DNA of 64,000 bases from Leptoclinus maculatus (GCA_032191485.1 JAVDOI010000012.1:15277140-15341139); one strand, 5' to 3'. Numbered from the stretch's first letter, positions 1-14,610 are shown. A program made the numbers and translations. Notes: generated by a model not told the origin, from the letters alone.

Positions 1-4
1 CTCT

Positions 5-1807
<1,803 letters not shown>

Positions 1808-3090
1808 GTGAGCACTAACCCGGATTTCAACGTTGATTTCTGGTTGAAAACGGGTTGAAATGGGGTCTGAATGTCTTAGACCTATTTTCACCGTTTTTTC
1901 AACCGGGTAAAATGCGGTTACAATATCAACGTGTCACAAAACACCAATTTGTTTTAAAATATTGATGGTTTGTTCAAGTGTAGGTTGAAAGAGACGCGAT
2001 ATTGGTTACTTTGAACGTATTTCTCCAAAATCATATTACGCTGGCCGGTGAAATGTGGTCTACACGAAGACGTGATTTCAACGCATTTAATGTTTCATAT
2101 AAAATGTCGTAAATATGGAACTATAGACTCTGTGCTGCCAACAAGAAGCTCCCAGGACATTGTAATGCACGTTAGCATGTTAGCTTGTAGCGTTAGCATG
2201 TTAGCTTGTAGCGTTAGCTTGTGGCTACAGCAGCATGGACGAACAGTAAACATAAACATATGTTAGTTAATGTTGGAGACCCTTTATGGACTGTTGCTGT
2301 AGCCCGACGTTATAATAGAGTATTTAGGACATTTCACATAAAATACACGACGGACAGCGAGTGGGGCTGTACACAGTTTAAATGTGGAGAACTTGAATAA
2401 AACAAAGTAATGTCTAATAAGAAGACGGTCAAAACATTGTTGTTTGGCTTACAGCAATATAAAGTATATACTGTGTAATATCCAGGTCAGCATCGTTCTG
2501 TTGAAAATACGTTTAAAAGACGACTATGGTCTCCGGTGAAAAGACGTTCATAACGGGTCTAAAAGTGAAAATGTTTTTCTAATACTTGTTTTATTTACAG
2601 ATGTCCACCTTGAAAATATGGCAGATCTTCTGAAACCGGCTCCTGTGTGCCTTTTGATAACGACTTTTAAATCAGGAAAAGGAGATTATGGTTGTATTTC
2701 GACATTTAAAACACGTTTAAAATACGGTGACGTTGAAAAGACGTTTTCGCTGAAAAAGTTTTTTCGACGACTATTTGAAGACGTTGATTAAACGTTCACG
2801 GTTAGACCAGATTTCAACGGGATTTGCAATACTGGCTTTCAACTGATAAATGTGGATGTCGATTCTTAGTAAGCCTCTAAAATGAAGATATATTATTATT
2901 AGCACAATGTAGAGGACGAAACATTTTAGTATTGCAAATCTCGTTGAAATCTGGTCTAAGCGTGAACGTTCAACCAACGTCTATAAATAGTCGGCTAAAA
3001 AAACTTTCACTTTTGAACCAATTCTGAACGTCTTTTCAACGGTGGGCATAAACGTCTTTTCAATGGAAAAATACTGACTGGGAATGATGC
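1808..3090. mobile_element. Fold-back interspersed element, class unknown
   Basis: The segment is built from recurring GTTGAAA/ACGTTC words. It holds a long imperfect inverted repeat: the arm at about 2731-2833 (TTTCAACGGGATTTGCAATA near its end) is matched on the opposite strand by the arm at about 2928-3042, with a loop of about 95 bp. A 21-bp tandem unit with GTTAGCATGTTAGC occurs twice near 2169-2212. The outer ends resemble each other weakly on opposite strands (CCCAGTGAG and CCCAGTCAG), so the boundaries are approximate. No transposase frame is present, so it would be a non-autonomous DNA element. The family was not identified. Confidence 0.6.
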
Positions 3091-5265
3091 ACAGTGTTCT
3101 TTTTCACCACCACCGTGAAAGCATCTCTGCCTGTCCAGTGAGTGCTTTATCAGAGAGGCCCAATCTCTGATCGGTGACAATGTCTAACCCAAATTGAGGG
3201 ATTTATCTTTAGAGATGAGGGAGAGGGTAGTCTTCACTTTGCTTCACTGCGTTCAGTGGTTCCTTTCTGAAACTCTTTGCGCCGAGGCACTCGGCGTTAC
3301 GCAGTGTTCCTTACATCAGAGCTCTAATGAGCCAGTGGCCACATTAGCTCCAGCGCCGATAGAGCCACGCACTAACTCTCTGCCAGGGGGCAGCGTTTTC
3401 CAGTCCACTGGACCACCAAGTCGCCTACCACCCTTTCTTTCCCCCCTCCAACCTCTATAATAGTGTATGAGACACCCAGAAAAGATTTCCTCTCAGATAT
3501 ATGGCGGAAGAAGTTCCCTTCGAGCGAGAGAGAAAATGTGTTTCTTTTGCGAAAGAAGCAGTCAAGATTCTGTCTCGAGATTTATCATCGAACACAACTT
3601 TGCTGTGGCAATGTTGGGAAAAAAATAAATAGTGGATGTGTCATGTGAAATATAGGACAACTCACTGGAAAGTTTTTCTTTCTATTAAACATGTTTTACT
3701 TAATCACTGCAAACACCGGAAGTCACATTTTCTGTGCATAAAGGTCTCTCTGCATACATGAATTTGAATTGACCCTAAAAGTACCGTCACAATGTAGGAT
3801 AACATATTGGACATTTCTTTGTCTGTGAATTACTTTTTGGTAAACAAAACAGACATATATTTTTATTCTTGAATAGTCTATATAACATATAAAACATGAA
3901 ATACTACCCTATTTGGTGAAATATGAATGCTTTATGGTAATTTCTGCATTTTGTCACCAAATGTTCAAGCCGGTTCCTCAAAGCAAAGAGTTATCACTTC
4001 AGTCGGGTATTTTTCTGCATATTGAGTTTTAATCAAATAATCTGTGAGACCCCAAACACTGAGGATACAAAGCCAATGTCAACCAAACACAAGAGTTAAC
4101 GGTATGGAGCGAGTATAATATTTGAATACAGTAACTTGGATTTTGAAGCCCATATAAATGTAGCCTATGACAAGAGTAAAAATTCTCCCTGCGTGCACAC
4201 ACACCCATTTTGGATTTGTCACTGCCTTCTCCTCTTCCCTTCAAATAGCAGCTCTCTGAAATGGAATCTGCAGGCCCTCAGGGTTTCTGACAATGTTTCA
4301 GACATTCCTAAGGAAAACGAACAGCGGTATAACTTCAGCAATACCACATTTGAAAAAGTTTGCTCTATCGAGAGTGCATTGAGAGAAAGAAGGTCATAAT
4401 TCCAACGGTTGTCACCTAACTTTTAGATTACCGGTTTCCTTCCTGAGCTAAATAGTATACATTTTTTCTGGAATTTTCTGTAGAATGGCAATGAAAATCA
4501 CTGTCTTTCATAGCAGTAATAAAACACAATACAGTAAATATCAACATTAATATTGTAAATGGTCCGTTACCATTGAATACATTAAATATAAACAAATGTG
4601 AAAATATGTATCCAAATGTATGAAAATCATCAGTGAATTGTACATCCACGTCTATTAAGTCTCCTATTGGAAAATGCATGGCAGTGGACCACTCACAAAG
4701 TAATCATCTCTGCCAGGAAGATCATGCATTTAGTCGCATGTGTGCATGTGAGTGAGTGAGTGTGCACCTCTGTGTCTGTCCAAGGCTAATCCTTCATTCT
4801 GCTTCAGCAAACTGAATATTTTAGGTGGCCAGTTATGGCTGCATACTCGAGGAGCTCTCATGGTTGCTGTGACTCACACTTTCTCAAAACACCTTTTACT
4901 GCCTGTTTTATACTGCCATTGACTGCCTGCTGTCTCCTCACTCACAGCAACACAGCTGAGGCTGTGGTGTGTTTGGCTAACAGCTAATGTAATGCATAGT
5001 GTGTTTTGCTTACGGAATGGACAGTGTGTTTGGCTAACAGCTAACGGAGCTACCAGTACACACACTGATGTACCTCGCTGCAACTTGGTCAGTACATTTT
5101 AGTTTTTGGAAAGATTGTATGACGTGTCTTGCTCAACAGCTTCGAGCCAATTGCCTGCATACATCTGCGTTTGTTAATGAGGTTTAATGAAGTGTGTTTT
5201 ACCACGCCAGCACATTGGTGTCTAGACGTGGGGTTAGCTTATTGTGCATTGTATGACTTTGGTCC
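3091..5265. other. Non-coding stretch, no gene seen
   Basis: AT-rich unique-looking sequence. Only short frames without coding signature are present. Near 4970-5045 the words TTTGGCTAACAGCTAA recur, a small local duplication. Confidence 0.5.
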
Positions 5266-5267
5266 TC

Positions 5268-5370
5268 TGCCATGAAATTTAGTACAGGTATGCATGTTTT
5301 CCAGAGGATGTATTTTGTTGGCATTGAGGACACCCTGACTTTTCCTCCAGCGCCACCAGGAGATCACAGT
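5268..5370. repeat. Dispersed repeat, short copy
   Basis: The order of words (GCCATGAAAT, CCAGAGGATG, CTGACTTTTCCTCCAGCGCC, ACCAG) is also found in a longer copy at 9595-9990 in the same orientation. This is internal evidence for an interspersed repeat family. I recognise the pattern as common in fish genomic sequence but cannot name the family. Confidence 0.6.
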
Positions 5371-5659
5371 TTTAACTGAGAGCGTGTTAGCATGCTACCT
5401 TTAGAAGTTAACTCAAAGCATCACTGTGCCTTAGTACAGTACAGCCTGACAGAGCAGCTAGCATGACTGTAGACTCTTGTTTTCATAAGCGGGCTACTGT
5501 ATTTCTGTCTGGTATTTGCCAGTGCTGATCTGTGCTGTGTGTTGTGTCCAAGATAAATGTTTTGAAATGGCTCTGTCACTGGGATACTGTCTGAGCCCTG
5601 AATAGACTGTCAGAATTAAAGCTGAACCAGGCGAGATTCACAATGTCACAATGGTGCTC

Positions 5660-5870
5660 CCATGTTCGAAAGAAACGCAGCAAAAGTGCCCTCTTGGATG
5701 CCCCTACGGTATCGATTATGTTCCCTCTGGGGTGCCCTTCCACTAATGGGAGCTCTTAAATGGAGAAAACCTGATGCAGTGCCATAAAGGCTGCCATACA
5801 TGATAGAAACTTTCTGCATGCTGTGCCCTACCATGCCCCTTAGAGAGCTTGAGTCCGCCACTAGCCGACA
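5660..5870. repeat. Possible interspersed repeat fragment
   Basis: The stretch with GCCCTCTTGGATGCCCCTAC and GTTCCCTCTGGGGTGCCCTT resembles fish dispersed repeats I have seen. No second copy exists in this window to confirm it. Confidence 0.3.
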
Positions 5871-6009
5871 CCAGGAAATTAAAACGCAAACAAGGAAAGT
5901 GACCCACTCCAATCAAATTATTGATTGTATATTGGCTTTGGCAATTTGGTTAGAAAAGGAAATCAATATAAAGCTACCTTGCTTAATTGTCTCCTTAATT
6001 CTGCCATTT

Positions 6010-6335
6010 GGGGTGACCAAACAGACGGCAACCTCATCTTGTTGCAAAAAGAAGTCTGATTGTATAGAAGTCTATGAGAAAATGACCCTACTTTTCACTA
6101 GATTCATTACCTCAGTAAACATGAGTTTATGGTCCCAATCTCTAGTTTCACGTCTTCTTCAATACAGCACGATGTCCACAGCTCCACCCTCTCGTGTCAC
6201 TTCTGGTTGCAAAATGCCAAGATGGAGACGGCAAAAATGTCGAGCTTGAGGCTTCAAAACGGCAGTCCACAAACCAATAGGTGACGCACGGTGAGTACAT
6301 CCACTTCTTATATACAGTCTATGCAACCAACATGC
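6010..6335. repeat. Non-autonomous interspersed element
   Basis: The segment has the words AGTCTATGAGAAAATGACCC, ATTACCTCAGTAAACATGAG, GAGGCTTCAAAACGGCAGTC and a terminal TATATACAGTCTATG, a combination I recognise from a widespread perciform repeat. It carries open frames of 149 codons (+) and 72 codons (-), but these have no protein family signature and are by-products of the repeat. Confidence 0.55.
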
Positions 6336-7184
6336 AAAACTGCCAACTAGCTCAACCTTGGTAGCAAGAAGAAACATGTCAGACTGTGAGAGCTGCTACA
6401 ACTGAAGATCCAAATATTTCCCAAAGATTCAAAGTGATAAAGAGTAGTGGACTCCAGCAGAACCTTGGTTGGTGTCTTATTGTATTATTGCACGCGTTGC
6501 TTGTTTAATTTAACAAGTCAAACTACGAGGGGGAAAAAGATCCCGTTATGGGAATTTGGACGATTCCATCTTTGCCCTCTGTGAGATATGGGTCCAGAAG
6601 TACAGTTTTTATTTGTTATACAATTCATGGAACTGTCTGGGGATGAATGCCCTCCAGAGGCTCATTCATGAGATAAATGGGCCTGAAATTCATTGTTCCT
6701 GCAGACAGTCTGTGTCTCCCTTTGTATGTCTCACTCTCTCTCTCTCTCCTGCTTTTATGTGCAAGCACACTCACACAAACTGTCATAAACACACACTAAC
6801 ATACACGCACATCCCCTAATGCCCTCCTGTTCTTCCGCATTATTCGGGGTTGCAGTACGCTCGGGCCAAAAGAGGGAAAAAAAAAACACCTTTGCATCCG
6901 TCTGTGTAGCTGAAGTCCAGCCTAGGGCTTACTAGGCTTCAGTGAAGTGTGCTGTGATTTGACAAGGCCAGTGACAGGAGGCACTGTAAATATCCGGCTG
7001 TCATGTGACTCACTTATTGGCCTCAAGGAACCAACGAAAGGTCAGTGTTTCCTGATGCCATTGCCAACAACTAAATTAAGTGACTTCAGCTCTTGCTCAC
7101 GCATCTGTCCCATTTTAGGAGATGGATACATTGGAGGTGTTGCATCACACTGATCATTCACGTTTCTACCGGAAGACACAAGCA

Positions 7185-7187
<3 letters not shown>
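6336..7187. other. Non-coding stretch, no gene seen
   Basis: No gene evidence. A CA-rich, ACAC-dotted patch lies at 6765-6815. Confidence 0.5.

Positions 7188-7232
<45 letters not shown>
7188..7232. repeat. (CA)n microsatellite
   Basis: About 22 perfect CA units. Confidence 0.97.
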
Positions 7233-7233
<1 letters not shown>

Positions 7234-8670
7234 TAGGTTCGTTATACAAGCTCATCTGCCATCTCTAGATGTGTATATCCGTATGCCATCACATACACTG
7301 TCAGACATGTGGCACGCAATCACAACCTCTGGGTTTGTCCTCATGCATGTCTGACAGTGACAGCAGTGTATTATCACGTCTCCGTATTATCACGTCTCCA
7401 CAGCTTCGCTCAGAAAGCAAATTGCGATCCATGTTCTTTAACCCAACGCAGTGCAAAAGGCTAAATAGCAGAATTTCGCCACATAAAATATACTGGAAAT
7501 CCAAAGGTCATTTGCTGCTGCTCGAATGAAATTTGAATGCATGCCTCTGAGTGCTAATGCATTTGCACGTGTGTGCAAAGGCACCAAAACTTTTCTGCTC
7601 TAATTAGAGACCACAACAATGTTATATGAACAAGGAGACGCAAAAAATAAATACAAAATAAGAAGCACAGAACAGTCAAGTATGAAGTAATCTGTTGGAA
7701 GGAAAAGCAAAGCTGAGAAAGGGAGCTATGAGTAGCCGGGGTTTTAAAGCGAAGAGAAAATAGATGCTGACAAATGTCCAAAAACCCTGAAACGCTGTAA
7801 TGACCCCATTGGAAAAAAGCCCCTAATAGAATATCTGTCCATGTGCTAAAACACCCATCACGCTGATTAATTGGGCAACTTTACATACATTTTCCAGTCC
7901 GCTACTGGTCTATGCCTGAGGTAAATCCGATGCTTTCAAAATAAAATGCGGTTTACTTTACACAGTTTACAGTGCCATGGGAAGACATGGGAGATCATGG
8001 AGGAAATAAGTGATGAAACTAGTAGCGACTGCACACAAGCAAGACTGGTAAGCCTGTGGAGGCTGAGGGGTGACAAATCTAACAACTTTGGGATTTGTTA
8101 TGTCAAATTGGCAAATAAGCAGCCAGCGTCTCTGGTGAGAGACGGGCAGTGCACCAGTGTGGAACATACAGTATGTACAATAGTGCACCTCATAACCATA
8201 AGAACACAAAAAAGTCGTTGAACCTTTTTTAATATTGTGTCAACAATTCATTATGAAGGCAATCTACTGGTTGCTACTCAGTGTAGTATCTGAATGAGTC
8301 AGCTTTCTCCCATAAGTCCAAAACTCCATGTAAATCGTTAACGTAGGGAGTTTTAATAATCATACATGAAGATCTAGTCAAAGCCTTGCAAAAGACCGTC
8401 CTATGCTCTCACTGCCAAACAATTGACAAATTCTCAATAATTTTGTGTTGGTTTTGTTTTGTTTAGCTACCAAATGCACCAACCAACAACCCTCTGTAAC
8501 CCATTTTGGAATAAATATTTAAACATTGCCTGTATAGTGAGTCAACTTGGTTCTCCAGTTTACTTATAATGTAATTGTAGCAGCCTCATGGTCATGGGAT
8601 GGATTACTGAAGGGGCCTACGGGACAGGCAGAGCCTCATATATGAAATAACTGTCTGTTAATAACTGTTT
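7233..8670. other. Non-coding stretch, no gene seen
   Basis: Overlapping short frames on both strands without splice or family support. A tandem of TATTATCACGTCTCC occurs twice at 7370-7399. Confidence 0.5.
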
Positions 8671-8678
8671 TATGTGAA

Positions 8679-9330
8679 ATATGGAGTACCTCAGGGATCT
8701 GTTCTTGGGCTTCTGCTTTTCTCTCAATATATTTCAGCTGTTGGCCAAATAGGCCTTTCTCACAGCAGGCATTCTGATTTGTCATAGTAGGAGAAACACA
8801 GGTGTTACTAATAACACCAACGATGACTCTGTTCTCATTCAATAGTCCCAAGTGAGAGCGAGAGTGAGTCAGTATGTACAAAACCAGGAACCTGAAATCA
8901 AATCAGATGAATGGAATTTATATATGTCAGTAATTACCCCTCTTGTGAATTTTGAAGTAAAAAAAAGGCGGTTGCTACAAAGTGGCTAAATGAGACTACA
9001 AAATGTCATCACAACTAGTCCGCCTTCACAGCCTCGTTGTGTATACTCACACTCATGTGACCGTGGTGTAGTTCATTTATAGCCCGACGATTGCATTCAC
9101 GCTTCAACAATCATAAAAGTGGTGTTCATTTGGGAAGATTATCTTTATCATAACGTATCATAATCCTAATTTTATGGAAAAATCCCATTGGCTTTTTGTC
9201 GAAGGAACCAGTGCAATGCTAACGCCAAAAATATATCATCCCTGCAGCACTATTGTTTCTTCTGTGAAAAAGGCCTATTGGATGCAATGCTGGTATTGAT
9301 TTCCACCACTACGCCGATGATACTCAGCTG
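8679..9330 (+). pseudogene. Relic of LINE reverse transcriptase, split by an insertion
   Basis: At 8679-8735 the + strand translates to YGVPQGSVLGLLLF, the conserved GVPQGS/SVLG block of non-LTR retrotransposon reverse transcriptases. At about 9298-9327 the + strand reads FHHYADDTQL, the catalytic YADD box normally about 30-40 residues further on. The two blocks are now about 560 bp apart, so about 500 bp has been inserted between them. Frames are broken and no complete open frame remains. The fragment is a dead copy; the LINE clade cannot be assigned from this little sequence. Confidence 0.7.
8745..9268. mobile_element. Insertion inside the LINE relic, inverted termini
   Basis: The left end reads CCAAATAGGCCTTTCTCACA and the right end reads TGTGAAAAAGGCCTATTGG, an imperfect inverted pair flanking the segment that separates the two reverse transcriptase blocks. 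No open frame fits a transposase, so a MITE-like element is the likeliest reading. Its right half (about 9065-9215) overlaps sequence shared, on the opposite strand, with 53777-53990, so it may be a composite of two elements. Confidence 0.45.
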
Positions 9331-9594
9331 GAGGTGCCTGCAAAAGGTGGAGGATTGTTCTAAAATTGATCAAATTATAGGCCTGCTTGTCTCCTGCAGT
9401 GTGTGCGTATTATAAGGCCTCACAGGTGTCCTTTGACCGTTTCCTATATTTTGTAATGTGCTCTGTATTTTGTATAATATTTGTGGAGAGAAATGTTATT
9501 GTGGCCTTGGGAAATTATTTAGAGTCCCTATTTGCATTTCCACATCAAGTGAGCAAAATACAAAAAATGAGTACTCAAGACTATAGATTCAGGA

Positions 9595-9990
9595 ATAGCA
9601 GTTCCAGTCAGTTAATCCACCACTTTGGTCCAGATATCTCAACAACTATGGAATGGATTGCCATGAAATCACGTGTTGACATCCATGGTCCCCAGAAGAT
9701 GAATCCTTACGGCTTCGGTAATACTCTGGCTTTTCACCTAGTGCCACCAGCAGTTTAAAGTTCTCCCGTAACCTGTGAAAGTATCTCAACATCTACCAGA
9801 TGGATTGTTATGAAATGTTGTACATACATTCATGTTTCCCAGATGATGAACCCTGATGACATTGCTGATCTTACTTTTCTTCTACTGTCACAGTGAGGTC
9901 CATATTAGTGTTTTTTAGTGAAATGTTGCAACAATTTACATGAAATTTGGAGGAATTGCACCATCATCAGGTCAAAATGTTCTGTTCATG
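9595..9990. repeat. Dispersed repeat, long copy
   Basis: It contains successive degenerate copies of one pattern (ATGGATTGCCATGAAAT, GACATCCATGG...CCCAGAAGATGAATCC, then ATGGATTGTTATGAAAT, ACATTCATG...CCCAGATGATGAACCC). The same pattern occurs in short form at 5268-5370. The 123-codon frame ending at 9758 lies in this repeat and is not a gene. Confidence 0.65.
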
Positions 9991-10984
9991 CTCATAGTTG
10001 ATATTTCTTACTTAATGTTTGTGAGTCTTTTAATTAGCTCTGAATCTTTGATTTGGTATGGTGATGTTTTATTCTATAGAGTTTAAATGTACGAGGCTCT
10101 TTAGTCACCGATATATCAAGTGTCATTAAATAATGATACATAGTGATGACAGTTACATACTACATAAATAAATACTACAGAATCTAGCACCAGTGATAAG
10201 TGTGTTCATTATTTAATATGACCATCATCTACATCTTCATGTATGTCACCTTTGGAATTACCTAAAAACTTAAACTTAAAGCTGAATAAATACAATAGAA
10301 ATGCAGATTAGAATGCGCGTCTCTGACCGTGGAAAGCACGATCTTGCATATACGTTCTTTTGCAGCTGCAAAAAAGTTGACTCTAAAAACAATGTTGGCC
10401 AAACTCGTCAGTCCAGATGTTATTTTCTCTACCGAGACAGAATCAACACGACATGAGAGTTGGTCCTAACACACCCTCATAAATGATAGAATAGTGTTGA
10501 TTGTTGCCCTGCCAGATGTGAATTTGTAGGAACAAATTACTTATGAATCATTAATCAAGAACATCATTTATTTATTTCATAGTTCACTGTGGATGTGTTA
10601 CAGATGTGTTACAAAAAGGGAAATTAATTCTGGGGAAGTCATAAACAGACAAAATATGACTTTTCTTTTTATTATGATAAGCCTATTTCTCATACAGCCC
10701 TGTAAATAATATGTTATATAAGACTTTAGACAGTTTTTAGGAACATGTCTGTAATACCAATGACAGTAAATACAACATTTTGACTTACATCAGATCTTAT
10801 TGTTTGCTTTGGAATAAGATCATTATGATTGATACAGGGTTGAAACTTGCGATAATCGGTTGTTTCAGGTCAGTTATTGTATAGAAGGGGACTGATTGAT
10901 TGATAAAAAACACAAAGTCACATAGGCAGGTGATTTTATGTCCCTTTCACTTTTTTTTATTAAACGATGCCAGATGACACAACC
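9991..10984. other. AT-rich non-coding stretch
   Basis: No convincing open frame, splice pair or repeat boundary seen. Confidence 0.5.
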
Positions 10985-11445
10985 TGGTCTCACAGAAATA
11001 CGTGAACTGGCCATGACCTCTTAACAACGCACTAGTGGTGGTAGCACGGTACGTGTTTAAATGATGTGTCGGCACCACGAAAAATAATGCCAATGGAAAG
11101 TCAATTAGGATCCTTTTTGTGGTAGACGCACGAATTATATGCATCCACGTGAAGCCGCTACGGTCAGAGGTAGTGAGGTTGTATTAAATAGAGAAACACA
11201 GGGTTGGGTGGGAGGGGAAGTGGACGGGTCAAACAAATGCAGGACTTTCAACCACCAGACCGGTGTTCATGTCCCAAAGGGTTGACTTATTGTGAAGTTG
11301 TGTTCGCAACGCTTTGTCTTTGTTGCCTGAACCTAACATTACATTCTTTCTGTGGTGCCGACACGTAACCGTGTTTGTGGTGTTGACACGTCTAATGCAC
11401 TCTCAGGAGGTCGTGGTCATTTCACATATTTATACGAGATCACGT
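10985..11445. mobile_element. Fold-back element with about 100-bp inverted arms
   Basis: The left arm begins CTGGTCTCACAGAAATACGT and includes CCATGACCTC and GTGTCGGCACCAC. The right arm carries the reverse complement of the same words (GTGGTGCCGACACG, GAGGTCGTGGTCAT, then ATTTATACGAGA) in reversed order. Arms lie at about 10988-11090 and 11340-11442 around a core of about 250 bp. No transposase frame is present. A short match to the left end (GCCTGGTCTCACA) recurs at 37985-37998. Confidence 0.6.
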
Positions 11446-11545
11446 TGGATGATAGCAACAAGCTAAATAAATGTGGTTCTGGTTAAGTTTGCTTTCCTGG
11501 TTTGTTTCCGCAGGGTTAAACTATCTCAAGCAGAGGCTTCATTTT

Positions 11546-11549
<4 letters not shown>

Positions 11550-11599
<50 letters not shown>
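11550..11599. repeat. (AT)n microsatellite
   Basis: About 25 AT units. Confidence 0.97.
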
Positions 11600-11600
<1 letters not shown>

Positions 11601-13153
11601 TCTCAGGTTGTGTTTACCTGTGAGCTCTGTCCTCCAGCTGATACCAGCTTATCTCAGGCTACCAGTGTTAGCACTGACCAGGCTGATGCTGCTAGCGATT
11701 ATAACCATATTTTCCCCCTGTAATTAGCGATTACTGAAGCTCTTCTCCAAGATGTTGAGGGGGTTGAAGAAGTGGTTTGGGGATAGATTAAAGCCGACGT
11801 CAACGGGCAAATGCAAATTTGCTTCTCCAAGCTTTACGTTAAAGCTCTGAATTGAGAGCTTAGCCGGGGAATTTTGTCCACATGCTCTCAGCCATTCTTG
11901 TCAGTGCTGGAAGGATTGCATGGTCTCCCTGATGGGTTGGACGACCAGCTCCCTCAGCTTTGAAGCCGATAAACCTTTTAAAACCATGACAAATATTGTC
12001 CTGCAATGTTGCCAGAGGAAAGGCAAAGAAATGAAATAGGTATCAGGCGCAGGAATATGAAAATGTGCTCCATCCACCTCAGACTCCCCACCACACAGCT
12101 AAGTTTGTCCTTTTAAAAAAAGGCTGAGATGCTCACTCCTGCACAGCTCTGCGCTTATGCTACAGCGACCGTCTTCTTCTGGAGCAGCCTTCTGGATTTT
12201 GAAGCACATTAACCCAATGGTTCTGCATCAATAGGGCAGCCGCTAATAGCCAATAATGCCACAGCATGGTGACATGTGGCGCGTTGTGGAACGGTGATCA
12301 GGCAGCATGGCACAAGTTAGGCAGCAAGGGTGAGACATCCAGTCAGTTTCCATAGTGATGTGGTTGAATGGGGAGGATTAGCAGGGCGCAGTGTGGTGAG
12401 AGAGGATTGCAGGCTTCTGTCAAAGCTCGCATTTTAAAAAGAGCTCCATGTCTCTGGCTCCTGTACCGGTGATGCTGATGATGGACCCCTTCGTCTCCCG
12501 TCACTGGCCACACTTTTTCCTCATGGAGGCGTTTTAGTGTCTGCTTTTCTGTGACGGTTTCTCAGGTGTGCAATACTTGATGAGGCAGTAACACGCGACC
12601 GTAGTGCAAACGCCGCTGCCAAATCAACACATTCTCACTTACAAGCTCGGTCAGTGTCCCTAAGCTTCAAACTGCGGCTCTCTTGGTAGCCCTCCAGCGT
12701 TTTTTTTCCAGGGACAGCATAGTACATGCATGGCGTCTTTTCAAAATAAACTTCCGTCTTCACAGGAAGTTAGTGCTTTGTATGTTTGATCCATCCTCCT
12801 ACTCTCCCGCCCCCTTTTGCTCTTTATTCTACTTCAGTTGCTCCGAGCGTCAATGACTCAGTTGAGTTTACATTCGCATTAATTGAAAGCAACATTATTT
12901 GACGAGTTGGGAGTGAGACCGGGTCGGCCAAAACATGTACTTAAATTACAACCAAGCCAAATATTCTGACTTTTGTGCCATGAAAGGGAGCGTTAACATT
13001 ATATACAGCTTTTCTGTACACCAGCTGTTTTCTCACCACACACTTAAAACCTCCGGATGATAGTATATGGATTACCTTGCCTTCAAATCTGCAGAATGTG
13101 ATGTTAAACATGAAATGATTGCCGGTTCATCGTTATCACTTTGGCGAACCATT
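11600..13153. other. Non-coding stretch, no gene seen
   Basis: Mixed-composition sequence with several GC-richer patches (12130-12680) that could be regulatory. No splice-supported frame was found. Confidence 0.5.
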
Positions 13154-13154
13154 A

Positions 13155-13197
<43 letters not shown>
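13154..13197. repeat. (GT)n microsatellite
   Basis: About 21 GT units. Confidence 0.97.
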
Positions 13198-13198
<1 letters not shown>

Positions 13199-13734
13199 AT
13201 CTCCATCTCACTTCAAATAACATTCAGTAATATTATAATAAATCAATTCCCCAACAAATTATCCACAATATGATTATTGTGGGTTGGTCATTTATTTGTA
13301 ATGAAATTGATTTAATCCTATTACTTGCTATCTACTAACTGTAATGCTTGTAATGAGGACTAGGCGGTCTTGCAAGAAAGGAATTATGGGAGCTGAAATG
13401 CAACTCTTAATTACAGAAAGAGCAGTAAAACAAGAAGAAGCTGGAGTCAATTAAATATAATATTATAATGATAGTGATTATCCGACACTGTGATATGCTG
13501 AGATTTACTCAAGCTTTGTATAAACACACATTGAGGTGGAGATTCAAAGAATATTCAGTTTAACGCAAATGTGTATAAACTCAAGTAGGCAGACGTGTAG
13601 ACCATTTCAAACTGAAGACTAAATAGCCTTTAATAAACATTTTTTTAATTGGTTATTTTTATTATTTATTTAGAAATACCAACACAACAATCATCCACAT
13701 CTAAGGACACGTTTTAAATCCATACTTATCATCA

Positions 13735-13870
13735 TGAGGGCAGCTTTTAAACACAATTTCAGAGCAATCTTTTCTACAAAGCCCTCCACAACCTATATGG
13801 GCCCCTCCCACCTTTCTGACCTCCAGCGCCGACACTCTACATGTCCGCCCCCTCCCTCTGGATCTCCTCC
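13735..13870 (+). pseudogene. Possible fragment of LINE C-terminal coding region
   Basis: The + strand reads FSTKPSTTYMGPSHLSDLQR followed by RHST. This resembles the 'KALHNL.PPYLSDLL.RHTPSR' block at the C-terminus of fish LINE ORF2 proteins as I remember it. It then runs into a C-rich stretch. The match is short and from memory. Confidence 0.35.
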
Positions 13871-13959
13871 CCCCCCCCCCCCAACACCTTTAGAGGAATC
13901 TGCTAACTCTAACAGCATGCAACTGCATTCAAAACCCACCTATTCCATTGCAATTTAAC

Positions 13960-14610
13960 GCTTTGTTTGATACCGTTATTGCTTCAACTGTTTCTGTTTT
14001 TACAATATATACACACAATGTATATTTATTCTACAATTGTATTTATAGAATAAATAAATAATAACTGATTATATTTATTTCTGATAAATAAATAAATATA
14101 TACACTTTTTCATCTTTAATTTAAAGCTCTTTTTTACATTATTGTGAGGATATGAAATAAAAAGGTCCGCATCAGTCCAGTTGTTATGTTTCAACTTTAT
14201 ACAAACCGATGCTACATTTGTGTGTGTCAAGTGTGACGAGGCTGTGTTTCAACACATTATTTTCTATTAGGATAGCAGAATATAAATGTATTACATTTTT
14301 CTCATTTTGAGAATCAATCATGAGAGATTATCTCTGTAAATGAGTTTGTCAGGGATGGAACCAGTGTGTCTAATTTGCCACATAACCTTTTTTTTTTTTT
14401 TAAATATTGATTACATTGTTTATAACAGCCGTTGAAGCTGTTATTGCTAGAATACAGCCACGCACGGTTCTTGGATAATTCATTTCTAAGGCCCTTTTTA
14501 GTCTCCGACATGCATTCATATGCCGGCGTACAGCCTATAGATGAGCTTTTTAACCCTCAGAAGCCTAATCTGCTCCATTAATGGACTTTTTGTGGAAGTT
14601 AATTAACCAT
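13960..14610. other. AT-rich non-coding stretch
   Basis: It contains an imperfect AT-rich palindrome of ATAAATAAATA-type words at 14020-14105 and a poly-T run at 14390-14400. No gene evidence. Confidence 0.5.

Noticed and set aside
5800..6249. 149-codon + strand frame
   Set aside because: It lies mostly in a recognised dispersed repeat and shows no transposase or reverse transcriptase motif.
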